A stretch of 64,000 nt of DNA from Annona cherimola (GCA_030490835.1 CM059971.1:121366564-121430563); one strand, 5' to 3'. Positions 48,691-61,261 are shown, numbered from the stretch's first letter. Program-made: numbers and translations. Notes: generated by a model not told the origin, from the letters alone.

Positions 48691-49245
48691 AAAAACGATG
48701 GTAGTAGTGGTGGTCCTATTTTAATTGTTGCATGTAATCTATCATATAGGTAGAGATGCACACTGAGCTTGTTTTTCTTGGCTTGAATTTGGCACTAATT
48801 TTGACCCTATATATTTTCAATCCGGGTTGAACCCAATATTAAATCCAATTCCATTAATTCATGTCTAGGTTAGAACTGGACTTGGTAAAAAATAGAGTTG
48901 TTTTTATTCCATTTATTTTTTTAATGTGATGGACCGTTGGTGTAATACGATGTGGATGCTCTATCTCTTGCATGCCATTTTGAATAGAAAATGTTCTTTT
49001 AAAGCACATGAAAAATAGATATTTATTTTAATAATTTTTAAGAAAAATAATGTAAACAACATTTATGGCCTTAAAGAAAAAATATATGGTTCAATTTCAA
49101 TCATTTTCTTAAGAAAAAATAAAATTAAATAGTATTTATTGTCTAATATTTTAAAGTTTTTAGCATCTATATTGCAGATATGTATATAAGTAAGGCCCAC
49201 GTGTGTGTAATTTTTTTAGAATAGAAATAATATATTTTCATATTG

Positions 49246-49300
49246 CCCATAAATTGTCTAATTTATAGATGATCATTCAAGATCGTTGTGCATATGTAAG
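49246..49300. repeat. MITE family H end fragment
   Basis: GCCCATAAATTGTCTAATTT resembles the left end of the element at 17.4 kb. Confidence 0.3.
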
Positions 49301-49534
49301 TGTCAAACTTTGAAAATGGATATATAAACCATAAAACTTCCTAATCTTATAATTTTTTGAAATCTCAAATAAATACATATTGGTGAATATTATTATTCAT
49401 GAAAATTTTATGAAAATATTATTTGTTTTAGTATGATACAAAAATCATTTTAAGAAAATTCTTAATGAGTTATACTTAAAAACATATATAATTATGTATA
49501 AATTGTGAAAAATGTATAGATTCATTTATAAGTG

Positions 49535-49790
49535 CATTAGAATGTAATAATAATAATTTGAGGAATCATTTATACACTAGACATAATATTTACACAATTT
49601 AGATATTAAATATATGAAATTCAAAATAATATATAAATCAAATTATTTTATTATATTGATATTATATATTTTAAAATGGCCCATGGATATTTTTTATTTA
49701 GATGAAAATTGGTTTCTTATTGAAATAAATAATTTTAGATAAATTGAATAGATTAAATTTTCTTTTAAAAGTGTTGGTCATTCTTACTAG
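49535..49790. repeat. MITE family A, degraded
   Basis: Keeps ATAAATCAAATTATTTTATT and TTTAGATGAAAATTGGTTTC in the family A order. Confidence 0.5.
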
Positions 49791-50440
49791 GATAATTTGA
49801 TTTTGATTATAATTCAAATTTTGTTATACCTGAAATTTGACATGCATGGTACTATACATGGAAGAGCAATGCTATTGAACAAATTCACATATCACTTATT
49901 GTAGTCACATCTGTAGCTTGTAAGCCTCCCGTTCTTAAGCAAGTTTCATCTCTATAATTAGTGTAACTGCAAACTATAGAGAAAAAATATTATTTTTTTC
50001 AACACTATAAAAATAAAAAATTGTTGTTCAAAAATCACATTTACTATTATTGAAGGAAATAAATCTTAAATAAGATTAAAAATCCAAGAATTAGTCAATT
50101 AATGAGAGTTAAGGAGAATGCCACTCAAAATGAATAACTTGTTTGTCGCTATTTTTTTGCTTCAAGTAATTTGGATTTTTATATCTGTTCGGGTTATTTG
50201 ATAGCATAAAAAGTTTTTAAATTTTTTTTCAAAAAAATTGCCTTTAATGGTGTAGGGAGGGTGAATTTTTTAATGGTCAGTTCAGGTTCAAGTTTTCTAG
50301 AACCTAGTACTAATCAACTTTGGACTGAGTCAAATCCGATACTGATGGCAGTAGGTACTTTTTAAAAACCAATAATTGGGTTTTTTAAGTATCGAGCCGA
50401 AGAAAATTTGCCTAACTCGTACCCTTAATTTTCACCCCTA

Positions 50441-53400
50441 GATAATTAATAAGACATTGACTACATAAATTGTAATTCGCCTCATTCACATTGTCATGGA
50501 AGCCTCACAATTTGTTTTCTGTAGAATGCTTGGCCATTTAATATCTTTACTAGAACAACCTAGTGAATATTTATTCTTTAACATGCATGACTCTCCAACG
50601 ACTTTCTAAAAGAGTACCCAGGAATTTTCTGATTGGTTCTAAAGTTCTTTTAGTGAACTATAAAATCAAGATATGTGAGGATTAATTATGCAATTATTAT
50701 CCAATCCATGATATTATAAAATTACTAAATTGCTTGATTTAGGTCCAATGTTAACTAAGTCTAATTTTTACTATTAGACTAATTTAGTTTTTATAAATAA
50801 GTTTAGAATAAGGTTTAAGTTTTACAAATAAAATACAATTGGAGTTGCAACCCTAGCCTTAAAGAAAAGGTTGTCCAAATAATTGATTTCTAATCCCATG
50901 CTCATTACAAAAGTTTTAATTTTTGGTAATCATAATTCTATTGTAAAATATTAGCATTAAGAAGAAATTTAATTAAAAATATTTTATAATTTTTGCATGT
51001 AAGCAATCGAATTTTGGTTTAAATGAAAATGCATTATTATAAATGAGAAATTTTTCTTTGCTTATAAAAGTATTAATATAAGTAAGGGAAACTTTACTTG
51101 CTTATAAAAATATTATCATAAACAAGAAAAATTTGCTTGCATATACATTTTTGTTACAAGAAAATTTTTACTTACTTCTAAAAATATTATCATAAGCAAG
51201 AAAATTTTTGCTTACATATACATTTTCTTACGAGAAAATTTTTACTTGCCTATTCTTTTTTCTTATGAATAAGATAAAAAATTCTTCGGTGAGGGTTACT
51301 AAAGAAGAATTTTCTTGTACTGATTGTTGAGTTAGGTATATTTTGGAACTCCAAGAGTTAGCTATGTTTTATGCGTTGCACCCATTCGATACAAGAGCTT
51401 ACTTGAGCAACTAAAAAGACATCAGGATATTTCAATTGTCTGTTCGCATTTAGTTTACTACTAAAGTAGGCAAAGAAGACCCAATGGATCGGATAAGAAA
51501 AGCAGGTCATCTGGTCATATTCATTATCATACATTTATGGGGACCAATCCAGCTACTTGTTGTTTATATCCCTGTATAATCCGCTCTGATTAGTTAGATT
51601 TCGGCCGTGGTATTACGCCAATCCTATTTTGATTTCAAGATCACAACAATATTGCATGCGTTTAGCCGATTGATTTACTTATAATTTAAGTCATGAAGCA
51701 AATATAAGTAAGTTAACTTGATTCAGATTTCAATTCATCCACAGTGTGAAATTTCACTTTCAGTGACATATGTAGAACTAGCTAGATCGTTCAAATTTCA
51801 AATGGAGAGATGATGACTCTCACCAAAAGGCCAATAATTGCCCCTTTTCATCTTTAATGGCCCATTTCAAAATTTTAATTTAGTAGATTATGATTCTCTA
51901 ATCATGGTTATTCCATACAACGGTCTTGGTGAGGCAACGAGCAATGAGGATGTCAGCGATTAATTAATTGCTCGGGAAGCTTGTGTGACGTCTTATACCC
52001 AAACCCCAAGAAATTTAGTTGGCCCGTAGATGACCAGAAATCTTAGAACCCATCACAAAATCAGATTGGCTCAACCGCTGCAACTAGTTGAAATCGGTAT
52101 TAACCGATCAACGAAAACCCAATATATATATATATACACACATGCACACGCAATATGAAGTCTAATGGATCAAAATTGGCAACTGTTATTTGGCTGATTC
52201 CTAGCTAGCTCTGTATGCATATTCCAAATTAATTTCCACGTGCTGGCAGAAAATCATTTATTACAAGCTGCCTGGAAGCTGAGATTTTTATTCCATAAGA
52301 AATGCTCCGTTCAGTAGTCTTAACGTCTACTTGAATAGGATATTTATTCGGACGGGTTAGCAGTAATGAAATAGCACCCAGAGCTTACTCAATGTTGAAC
52401 TGTAAACACCCAATTCTCATCAATGTATACACCTGTCCACAAATGCTCGTTAAATTCGCATATTAATTACTATTCAACCAAGGTTTGTCTTTTACTCATA
52501 AATTGATGTATCATGCTTTTTACTTTGTCTTTTTTTTTTTTTTACATGGCTGCCTAGGTCCAATAAGATTTTTCACCATATAAAATTTTATATTTTTAGA
52601 ATTAAAATATAAATTTTGAAAAGTAAAAAGATCTTATTTGAAAAAAAAATAGCTTCAATACTTCACAAAGCATTGAAGCATGATCCGAAATTTGATGGTG
52701 AAGGAACAGAGGAAGGCTTAACATGCACGACTCAGCTGATTTGCGCGAGCGACCTAAAATCCAATGCTGCCAACTATCGGATGGGCCCACCATGCCCGTG
52801 GCTTTGAATTCCGCACACATTTACCACGTTGCTTGTCCCGCTACGTGCAGTTTCGACCCTTTGGTCCTCATCCCATTTTTTATTTATTTCCAAAGCAGAA
52901 ACAGGGAGGCGTCCGCTCGCGTGAACCAGCTGGATTGCGACCGTCCATCTATGCATTATTCTAAACCGCATCCCAAAACCTCTTTCATTTCAGGACATAG
53001 TCAGTTCATTTAAGCATTCTGTTATTAAGGGCTTATGTTGCACCGGATTAATGGCCCAGACGGAGCAAAGGCCTTTCTCCGTGAGCACCAGCAATAGCGA
53101 GAGTGAGGGCGATGGTAGTTGGCGGCAGGTGTACGGTGTGATTTGCGTAAGAAGGATTTTTTTCATTAAAAAAAAAAAACAACAAACAAACAAACAGCAA
53201 CACTAAAGGGAGGACTGGGCACGTGCTCCGCCGCAGCAAACAGGAGGAAATTGTGGCCCTTTTTTTCCGCCACATTCAATTCGCGTCGTTCCGACGTAAG
53301 GAATACTTAAAACTGCGCGGTGAGATTTTGATGCTCCGAAACGTCGCCGAGCCGCGTGGTTCAGTTCCGGCCTCTCTGGCAACCCCGAAAGTCCCATCTT

Positions 53401-54020
53401 TTTCCGGAAAACTACAAGAAAGCCATTCGCGTGACGCATCGTCGACACGCACCCTCGGCAGCCGTCCGTTTTGGTAGCCCACGAGGAACGCGGCTGTTTG
53501 GTTAGCGCAAGGCGACTTCGCTCACTGCTATACCTATTAGTAAATGTGAATTCAATGAAAAATTAATGTAATTTAGATATTTCGAGATCACTGTTGAACC
53601 TTGGGAAATATAAAATAAAGGATCGTGTACAAAGTCTATCCTGATTATAATGACTTGGCATTTTATTTCATTTTTTATTCCACGGAATTATCACACAAGC
53701 AAAACAGGAAGTATTCAACAGGGATAATTTCAATATTTTCAAAAAAGCAATTGTGAATGATTAATTAGATGACGTATTTTTGATGTAAGTCAGACGATTT
53801 TAATTAATATTTGACGGAACAAGCTAAAATGATGCCTGATCATATGGAAGTTAACGATTTTGATTAAAACTTGACAGAGAAAAGGTTGGGAAATGATGCC
53901 TAATCATAAATCAAAAGTACTTCTAGAGTTGAAATTAAGTTTTATATAAGACACCCGATGGGTGTCATATGCTTATATAAGCGGTTATTTTTTACTTTTG
54001 CTTTGTTATAAAAGGGGTTA
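50441..54020. other. Intergenic, no gene recognised
   Basis: AT-rich to 52.6 kb. 52.7-53.5 kb is GC-richer and unique-looking, with short overlapping open frames on both strands and no recognisable domain. Confidence 0.3.
51060..51247. repeat. Tandem repeat, 74-bp unit, about 2.5 copies
   Basis: Units start at 51100 and 51174, both containing AAAAATATTATCATAA, CATATACATTTT and AGAAAATTTTTACTT. A shorter, more diverged unit precedes them at 51060. Confidence 0.75.
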
Positions 54021-54025
54021 TTTTT

Positions 54026-54337
54026 GGACCGCGATCTTCTGCACCCTAGTGCACTGAGCTTCAGTTCACCCGGTACGTTAAATTTATTTTTTTGAAATTT
54101 TTTTATACAAGTGTTAATCTAAGTATATTTAACATATGTATCTAAAATTTAAAATTACTTAAAATGTCACTGATTTTCAAAAATTAAAAATAAATATTTA
54201 AAATACTCTAAAAATGGTAAAAATTGATACAAATGTTAAATAAATTAACATTTTTATAAAAAATTTCAAAAAAAATGATTTAATGAACCCGGGTGCACTG
54301 AAGCTCAGTGTACCCGAGTGCAGGAAATCGCGACCCG
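54026..54337. mobile_element. MITE family D (palindromic)
   Basis: The roughly 48-bp ends are inverted copies: GGACCGCGATCTTCTGCACC on the left, GTGCAGGAAATCGCGACCC on the right, with CACTGAGCTTCAGTTCACCC against GGGTGCACTGAAGCTCAGTG. The inner arms carry the shared module. Flanking sequences GGTTATTTTT and GGTATTTTCC are similar but not identical. Confidence 0.7.
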
Positions 54338-55427
54338 GTATTTTCCGTGACATATTTAGTGACTCCGAATCATAAACTTGAATAAATGACGGAAGAATGA
54401 ACGAATTAATTACCAGGCGACGTAATTTACTAGAAACTGAACTCCACTAAAGTAGAGCACGTGCTGTTTTTTATATTCATCTGCTTTAATGGCTTCAACA
54501 GCAAGAGACATCATAGAAGGCTCTCAAATGATTTAAACTGGCCGCTGAAGTCACACCTGGCTTTCTGCGATTTAACTTGGTTTATAAGATTTACAACCTT
54601 TCTCTACTCATTTTGATCTTACAAAGTCCAAAATATAAAATGTCAAATATCGATTGGCTACTTGAGCTCGTTTCTTAGGAATAGGAATGTTATCATGAAA
54701 ACTTCATTTATTAGTATAAATGGATGATTTGCGTGGAATCATTTCTCTAGAAAATACCAACAAACAATATTTGGTTGGAGGAAAAACACTTATGGTCAAG
54801 GCCACAAGCAAGCCTAAAAATATATTTATATGTAGCTTTATTTCAAAAAATTGGTTGAGCCACACCTAACGTTTGCGCTAACCACCACTCAAGACGGGCC
54901 AACGACAAATACAATCATAGACGTATTAATTTATGGTAAGCAGCTTGGGCGATGGACTGAAATTGATTTGACCAAAAGCTTCGTGTAGACTCGGTTGGCT
55001 GGCTTACATCAGGGGCAGACTTCCAAGTGGGAAACACGGATCAGAGGTCAAAGCCATCGGGGTTCCCTGGGATTTTCCCCCGTTACTCGGGATCGCTGAC
55101 TCCATATGCGGAGGGATTCAGCATTTTTTTCTTGACCAGAGCTTTCCAGGAGTCATCCAACGGCCACACCCACCAATAGCCGAACCCGCTCAGATAAGTA
55201 GAGAAGGGGGTGGTGGTGGCGGTGGGTGGGGTGGGGTGAATCAGAAGAAGAGAAGAACAAAGCAGCCGAGTGTTATATCCGTAATTTAAGCCGACCGTCC
55301 GGTCCTTAACGTCCGTCCCTGGAAAACAGCCTATAATTACCTAATAATATATTTCCACGTTTTTTTTTTATTCGTTCCCTCGCCGAAACGAGAATGGTGT
55401 TTCGAAAATGGCCCCTGAGTCCTGACA

Positions 55428-55433
55428 CACGTG
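55428..55433. promoter_or_regulatory. G-box / ABRE-like element (CACGTG)
   Basis: ACACACGTGCTATAG, 54 bp upstream of the TATA box of the MAPKKK gene. This is the bZIP/bHLH core, and ACACGTG is a usual ABA-response core. A second CACGTG is at 54458-54463. The MAPKKK17/18 clade is known to be ABA-induced, so the site is plausible; activity is inferred. Confidence 0.5.
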
Positions 55434-55487
55434 CTATAGCAAATGCCCTCGTCTATCCCTTTCTCTCTCTTTCACTGCTAGCTCGCT

Positions 55488-55493
55488 TATAAA
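55488..55493 (+). promoter_or_regulatory. TATA box of the MAPKKK gene
   Basis: TATAAA followed by CTATATATATG, 112-117 bp upstream of the start codon. It predicts transcription from about 55520 and a purine-rich 5' leader of about 85 nt. Confidence 0.6.
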
Positions 55494-55604
55494 CTATATA
55501 TATGCGTAAAGTTCCAAACGAAATCCACAAGACCACAACTGCAGAAGCTGAGCTCCAACGAACAGAAACAGAGAAGGCAGAGGAAAACGAAAAGAAAGGA
55601 AGAA

Positions 55605-57098
55605 ATGGAATGGGTGAGAGGCGCGATGCTGGGGAGGGGCAGTTTCGGTACAGTGAATTTAGCAACTGCCCTCTTCAAAGACGCTCCTCGCACTCCAACG
55701 ATCATGGCCGTCAAATCTTCCATGGCGTCCCTGGCATCCTCGCTTCGCCACGAGAAGGAGATGCTCATGAAATTACAAGACTGCCCACGGATCCTCCGCT
55801 GCTACGGCGACGAGCTCACCACCGAAGGCGCCGGGCAGCTGTACAACATCTTCCTCGAATACGTCCCCGGCGGTACGCTCGCTGACCGCGTCAGGAGCGG
55901 CGGCGGGAGGCTGCCGGAGGCCCACGCGCGGCGCTACGCGAGGTCGATCCTTCAAGGGCTGAGCTGCGTGCACGAGAAAGGGCTGGTTCACTGCGACGTG
56001 AAGCTGCAGAACGTTCTGGTGGGGTCTTCTCCCGATTGCTTCGATGTCAAGATCGCCGATTTCGGGCTCGCCAAGGAGGCTGGCGAGAAGGTGGAGGGCG
56101 GGGCGTGGTTGCGCGGCACGCCTCTGTACATGTCGCCTGAGTCGGTCGCCAGAGGCGAATACGAGGCGCCGGCGGATATTTGGTCGCTGGGGTGCGCGGT
56201 GGTGGAGATGATCACAGGGAAACCGGCGTGGAAGTTTCCGGCGAGCGCCGAAGCCAATGCAGTTCTGTTTCGGATTGGGTTCGGCGATGAATTGCCCGAA
56301 ATTCCAAAGGAATTGTCGGAGGAAGGGCGGGATTTCTTGAGCAGATGCTTTGTGAGGGATCCCAGGCTGAGGTGGACGGCGGAGATGCTCCTGAATCACC
56401 CTTTCGTAGCCGAAGATGCAAAATCCGGCGATGCGCTGCCGTCGGTGTCTCCGAGGAGCGCGTTGGATTTTCCGCAGTGGTGTTCGTTTCAATCCTCATC
56501 AGTAGAATCATTTGCCAGCTCTGGTGGAGAATATCACAGAACGGGGCGCTGTGATTTTTCTGCGATGAATCGAATTCGGCAGCTGGCGACGCCGAAGCGG
56601 CCGGACTGGTCTGAGGAGAGTTGGGTGGTAGCTCGACAAGCAGATTCCCCTGTTTTTGATTCTGGGGATGAAGTAGGAGAAGAAGCAGAAGAAGAGATGG
56701 AAATTCAAATCGCTATGAGCTCCATCAGTCCAAACACTGGTTCTTTGTTGGTACTAGAAGAGATGCTGTCGGGAGATGGCTTGAGAAATTGGAATTCAGA
56801 ACAATCCGAAGCGAAGGCCGAGTCGGCGGAAGTCGTTGCCGCTTCAACCTCTGATTCATCAGTTTCATTACCATCGACGTCGTTGATGAATTCTGCACAT
56901 GGGTCTCCGCCCAAAGGAAGAGACGTCGTTCAGATCACGAATTCTGCAATGGATTTGCGTGTCAGAGGAAGGGAAGCCCTGGATATCTCTTCTAATAGCA
57001 AAACGAATATTGTGTCTTATTTTTTGTCAGATTTTAGGGATTTTGATTGTATTGATTATTGCAATTCAAATGAATACAAACACACGATTTTCTCTTAA
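55605..57098 (+). CDS. MAP kinase kinase kinase, MAPKKK17/18/20-type, single exon
   Basis: Serine/threonine kinase of the plant MEKK-like MAPKKK13-21 group, whose studied members act in abscisic acid and stress signalling upstream of MKK3. 497 aa, no intron, as usual for the clade. Kinase domain about residues 3-267: glycine loop GRGSFG (10-15), ATP-binding lysine in AVK (K37), helix C glutamate (about E50), catalytic loop HCDVKLQN (129-136), DFG (152-154), activation segment GTPLYMSPE (171-179), DIWSLGCAVVEM and LLNHPFV. The residue before the catalytic aspartate is cysteine, so it is a non-RD kinase. The C-terminal 230 residues are acidic and Ser-rich, probably disordered, with SPRSALDFPQW just after the domain as in relatives. 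ATG 55605 matches the clade's MxWxRG start. The last about 35 residues look less conserved and may reflect a shifted stop. Confidence 0.93.
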   Translation: MEWVRGAMLGRGSFGTVNLATALFKDAPRTPTIMAVKSSMASLASSLRHEKEMLMKLQDCPRILRCYGDELTTEGAGQLYNIFLEYVPGGTLADRVRSGGGRLPEAHARRYARSILQGLSCVHEKGLVHCDVKLQNVLVGSSPDCFDVKIADFGLAKEAGEKVEGGAWLRGTPLYMSPESVARGEYEAPADIWSLGCAVVEMITGKPAWKFPASAEANAVLFRIGFGDELPEIPKELSEEGRDFLSRCFVRDPRLRWTAEMLLNHPFVAEDAKSGDALPSVSPRSALDFPQWCSFQSSSVESFASSGGEYHRTGRCDFSAMNRIRQLATPKRPDWSEESWVVARQADSPVFDSGDEVGEEAEEEMEIQIAMSSISPNTGSLLVLEEMLSGDGLRNWNSEQSEAKAESAEVVAASTSDSSVSLPSTSLMNSAHGSPPKGRDVVQITNSAMDLRVRGREALDISSNSKTNIVSYFLSDFRDFDCIDYCNSNEYKHTIFS

Positions 57099-57099
57099 T

Positions 57100-59235
57100 T
57101 TGATGTCGAATCTGCTATTCATTTCCCCCCTTTTTTCTCAGTCGGATGCAGCGAAAGTGAAATGATTTTGGTAACCAAGAATCAGTTTCGCTGCCATAGC
57201 CAAAAAAGAAATCATTTTCGCCAAACAAACACCAGCTCTCGTTTATTACTTTTTACGGCTTTTTAGGAGGTAAAGACTAAAGAAGTTGTTGGGCTGGTGA
57301 ATTTGTTTCACCGATTCGCATTTTCCCGCCGAATGAAGCCGGAAACTTCATGAAACAATCACTTGAATGACGCCCGAAAATTCATGAAACATCACCACTT
57401 CTAGAATGGCGATTGCCATTCGTTCTAGAACACGAAATCTCAAGTAGGAAGAAAGAAAAAAGGGTTGGTCCACGTCCTCCTGAATATCATGTTTATCTGA
57501 CCTTAGAGAACTACGCCGAAAGTGGAAGGCTTGGGCACGGAATCTAATTGATTTTGCCTGAATGGATGAAGTGGTTGACCTGCAAGATTTTCAAACGCAT
57601 ATGGAGTGGTTGCAACTTGCAAAGCCGAGTGGGAGAATTCACACTTGGGGATTGGGGGCGACTCTGATCTCTTGCAATTTGCAAGTGTGGAAGGTATCCA
57701 CGTTGACCTTGCATTTTTCTATGCATTCTTTTAAAAGGTGGATGGATACTGGGTCAACGCCGTGCATTGATGTATGGTTTAGGAATGAGCAGTTCGCTGT
57801 GGGGCCCACCGAAACTGGCGGTCCACGCCCTTCCACGAAGGATTATCCTCTCCTCTAGTCTCCTCTGGTCTTTTTTTTTTTTCCCCCCCCCGTTCTGTGC
57901 ATTCGTTAAGCTCTTTGGTTGACGCGAACAGGCCTGTAACCAAAGAGGTCCTTCTGATGCTGGCGAAGGTCCGTGGAATGGGCCCTTGCATTCCTTTCAT
58001 CATTCGTTAAGCTCTTTCTGTGAATTTCTATTTCAGGCAGCCATCATCATTCCAGGCCAGTAATCAAGAAACAGGATTGCTTCCAACAATAGGCTGCCTA
58101 GATCTGATGCTGGTAAAGGCCCTTGGAATGGGGTTGAGATTAGGTCGTGTTGCGGGCCCCACTTAAGGGTTTACTACGCCAACCGCTCTTATCGTTAAAG
58201 AAGTCCATCCCATCCTAATTAAAATAATTTGACTCGTGCAGGTTGACCTCTAAGTCTAGTCAGATTCTACGCTTGAAAGATTCCTTTAATGGGAGTATGC
58301 ATGCCTGCCATCTCTGACCTAGTTCCTTGGAAATAGCCACAACCATTTCACCTTGCCCTCATTCACAGCACCCCACTAATAAAAAAATATACACATACAC
58401 ACTTTCAACAAATAATGAAATTTGGTTCGTAAATTAAATGTACGTAGATTAATAATTTTATAAACAATTTTCAGAAAAATTTAAAATGGAGTTACATCAA
58501 GGTGCAAAATCCCATTTTTTAAATTATTTTTGAAAACCTTTTTATAAAATTGTTAACTTAGGCGAATTTAACTTACATATTAGGTTTTACCATTTTTGGA
58601 GAGATATATTTTAATTTTTTAAAATAGGAGTATTTTAGTCATTTAAAATTGTTTCCTTAATGTAGCCAAACGGAGTCTGAGTCACTGAATTTTTAAAAAA
58701 CTATAGATCATATCAACTAGACGTTTATTTTTGTGTTGATTTTTTTCAACCGTCAATATTTAAAAAATATAGATTTAGAGTTTTGATGCATATTGTGTTC
58801 TACTAGACGATTTGTTAAATATCAACCAAATGTTTATCCTTTTTTTTATATATATATTTTTCATAATATCTCTATTTTGATTTTTTTATTAGTATATTTA
58901 AATTTATCTCAAATATCTATTATATGAAGTTCTTAATACATTCTTACAAATTTAAGGAAGCAATCTACTCCTATCTAGAAAGTGAAGATACAACTTTACC
59001 TATAAAAACTTGGAATCAGTTCCACCAAAGAATATCTCTATTTTGATTTTTCGAGAGCACAACTTCTTGTGAAATGGCTCACTGAATTCAAGAAATGATG
59101 TTGCTTAGAATAGTTTCCTTTCAGCTCATTTTCCGTCTTGTATAATCATTTATTTCTTTCCTTCAGTTAATTTTCTGTTTTGTATAATAATTTCTTGCTT
59201 TTAATCGAAGTAAGCATTCTGAACCTAAAACTCAC
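57100..59235. other. Intergenic, no gene recognised
   Basis: 57100-58370 is moderately GC-rich with only short random frames, including 98 codons from 57562. CATTCGTTAAGCTCTTT occurs twice (57900 and 58003). 58390-58640 has family D-like arms (TTAGGTTTTACCATTTTTGG). The rest is AT-rich. Confidence 0.35.
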
Positions 59236-59312
59236 CAAATATCCCGACTCATTACAAAAAATCGGACCCTAGACCATCAATAATCTGCTCTAACCAAAAT
59301 TTACCCTGCTGT

Positions 59313-59885
59313 GTTGGAAAATGGGAATGCTACTTGGAAGAACTCATTTAGAGTGCGAACCAATGAATCAGTGATGCATATGCTCCGGCTGCATCTGTAA
59401 TCTTCGTCTGCACTTTCATGCCGTCACCCTCTTGATTGTTGAGAGGCGATGAGCAACCGCAACCGCAACCGCAGCCGCTGCTCTATTCAGCATAACATTA
59501 TCTAATGCTTCTTGAACTGCTTGCTCTCTGACTCCGCATCCGATGCAGTGCACTAGCTGCCTCATCCAGGAGGAGTTTTGGGTCCCTGAGGATTGCCCTT
59601 GCAATTGCTATCCTTTGCTTTTCAACACCAGACAACTGCCCTCCTTCCTTACCAACATTGGTGCCGTATCGATTTGGGAGCCCAGATCTGAAATTGGTGC
59701 ATGTGTGGACGCTCTAGCAGCTGCAATGATCTCGTCCCGCGTGACGGCACTTTCCTTGCAACAGGCTATGTCGGTACCAATTTTGTCGTTGAACAATATG
59801 GGCTCTTGGCTCACCAAACCCAGCTGTTGTTGTATGTACACTATATTGAGTTAGGTGAAATCCCATCCATTTTCGGACTATCTTG
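59313..59885 (-). pseudogene. Decayed copy of the last ABCB exon
   Basis: On the minus strand this matches the terminal exon and start of the 3' UTR of the ABCB gene 2 kb away. Recognisable in several frames: [30 protein letters not shown], a damaged ABC signature (LSGVEKQR for LSGGQKQR), [23 protein letters not shown] and AHRLSTIK. It lacks Walker A, carries several frameshifts and a GCGGTT-type expansion (AAAAVAVAVAHRL), and has lost the stretch after the H-loop. The flanking 3' UTR match (GGAAATGGAAATACTAACTG against GGAAAATGGGAATGCTACTT) shows a DNA duplication and not a retrocopy. It cannot make an ATPase. Confidence 0.88.
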
Positions 59886-59889
59886 ATAA

Positions 59890-61260
59890 TTGAATAAATG
59901 ATATGTGTTGCACATATTACCGTATATTATATTTGTTGCACTGCGCTATAAAGCATTTCTCAAAATTTTTATTGGAACTCTTATGTGGGCCTTACTTTCT
60001 TGACAACCCAAATTCAAATTCATATTATTTAAAATCATTTGTTTTGTGGTACACATAATTTATAATGATGGAGTAAAATAATTTCGAATTTTATATGAAA
60101 TTTTTATTTTGAATATTTTAAAAATATAACCAGTATCGAATCACATTTTAATAAATATTTGAGTTACTTGGACTTTTGTTTACTCAAAAGTAAAATATCT
60201 TTAGTGATACCGACACCGTCAGTCTCCGTATAATGGCCATTAAATACTCCACTTTAGAGTCTCTCCATAGTGAGCATCTTTTGATTACTTCTTTTAATAT
60301 GATACATAAGAAATATGATCCATTATGGCTAGAGTTAAATGCGCTAGTTTTTTTGGTTACCGAAATGATCCTATTTGAAAAAAAAAAAAAAAAAAATTTC
60401 TTCACATAGGCATGTGAGGGTCCAATTATGTTCTTGCCCATATCTAAATTTCATCATTTTGACATATATTGAAATTTGAAAATAGAAAAAAAGATGAAGA
60501 ACTCTTTTTTCCTTTTTCAAAATTAAAATATCAATATATGTTCAAAAATAATGAAATTTGGGCACTTCATTCAACTTAAATGGGCTCATATGTTCAGCAA
60601 AAATTTTCAGAAAAATAAAAAATTAAGTCCAATGCACTAAATACAACAAAGTTGTGTTTAAATGTATTAGGTCGGTCTAATTTAAATATATTTAAAAAAT
60701 TTCTCTTATATCTATAATGTTTAACTATAATTCCTAATATATCTATAATATTTCATGAATTCTTTTTATACCTAAGCGTTCCATCATAAATTCCTATGAT
60801 ACTCGTGTGTTGTTAATGCGACAATTTTCTATCCATTGAAAAATTATTTTCCCCATCCAATTTTCTTTAATTGAAATGATTCAATTTTAATATAAATTTG
60901 ATTTGAACCAGTGTCGTCATAAGAAAGAAAAAACTCGTACTAATTTTTTTTTTTTTAAAAAAAAAATTCTTTTTTTAGAAAGGGAAAAACTCATCCTATC
61001 CCTTGGAAGGGTTTTGAGAAAGCCCTGAATGGAATCATTGCAAAAGAATGCATTCCATTGAATTCATAACACAAGAAGCGATTTTACAATCGAATAAGAA
61101 GGAGACCAAAGTTTCCTATAAATTCATTTTTCCATTGTGTACAATAATTAGTTCTTTCTTGGAAGAATTTCGAAACCTGAAACTTCCTGATATTCTGGTA
61201 CAACAGAAAAATCCTACACTTGACTACCAAATCTACCGTTCTGTTTTAGGAAATGGAAAT
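59890..61260. other. Spacer between ABCB pseudogene and ABCB gene
   Basis: AT-rich, with an A run at 60379-60397 and a half copy of MITE family F at 60695-60915 (TTTCTCTTATATCTATAATG, ATTCTTTTTATACC, ACAATTTTCTATCCATTGAA). 61020-61260 should be the 3' UTR of the ABCB gene. Confidence 0.45.
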
Positions 61261-61261
61261 A

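Larger units (their letters stand above)
48033..50440. mobile_element. Probable degraded hAT-like element (composite)
   Basis: The left end TAGGGGTGTACATTGG and right end TTAATTTTCACCCCTA are inverted hAT-type termini. A second left-end-like sequence (TAGGTAGAGATGCACACTGA) lies at about 48747. The flanking 8-mers (TTTCACTA, GATAATTA) do not match, so the ends may not belong together. The interior contains a minisatellite and a family A remnant. No transposase seen. Confidence 0.4.

Noticed and set aside
48025..50448. Claim of a complete hAT element with target duplication
   Set aside because: The flanking 8-mers TTTCACTA and GATAATTA differ, and there is a second internal left end, so the boundaries cannot be paired with confidence.
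52616..53482. Cluster of short open frames on both strands
   Set aside because: All are below 100 codons, mutually overlapping and without recognisable motifs.
55773..56492. 239-codon open frame antisense to the MAPKKK kinase domain
   Set aside because: A shadow of a GC-rich coding exon; Arg/Pro-rich with no domain.
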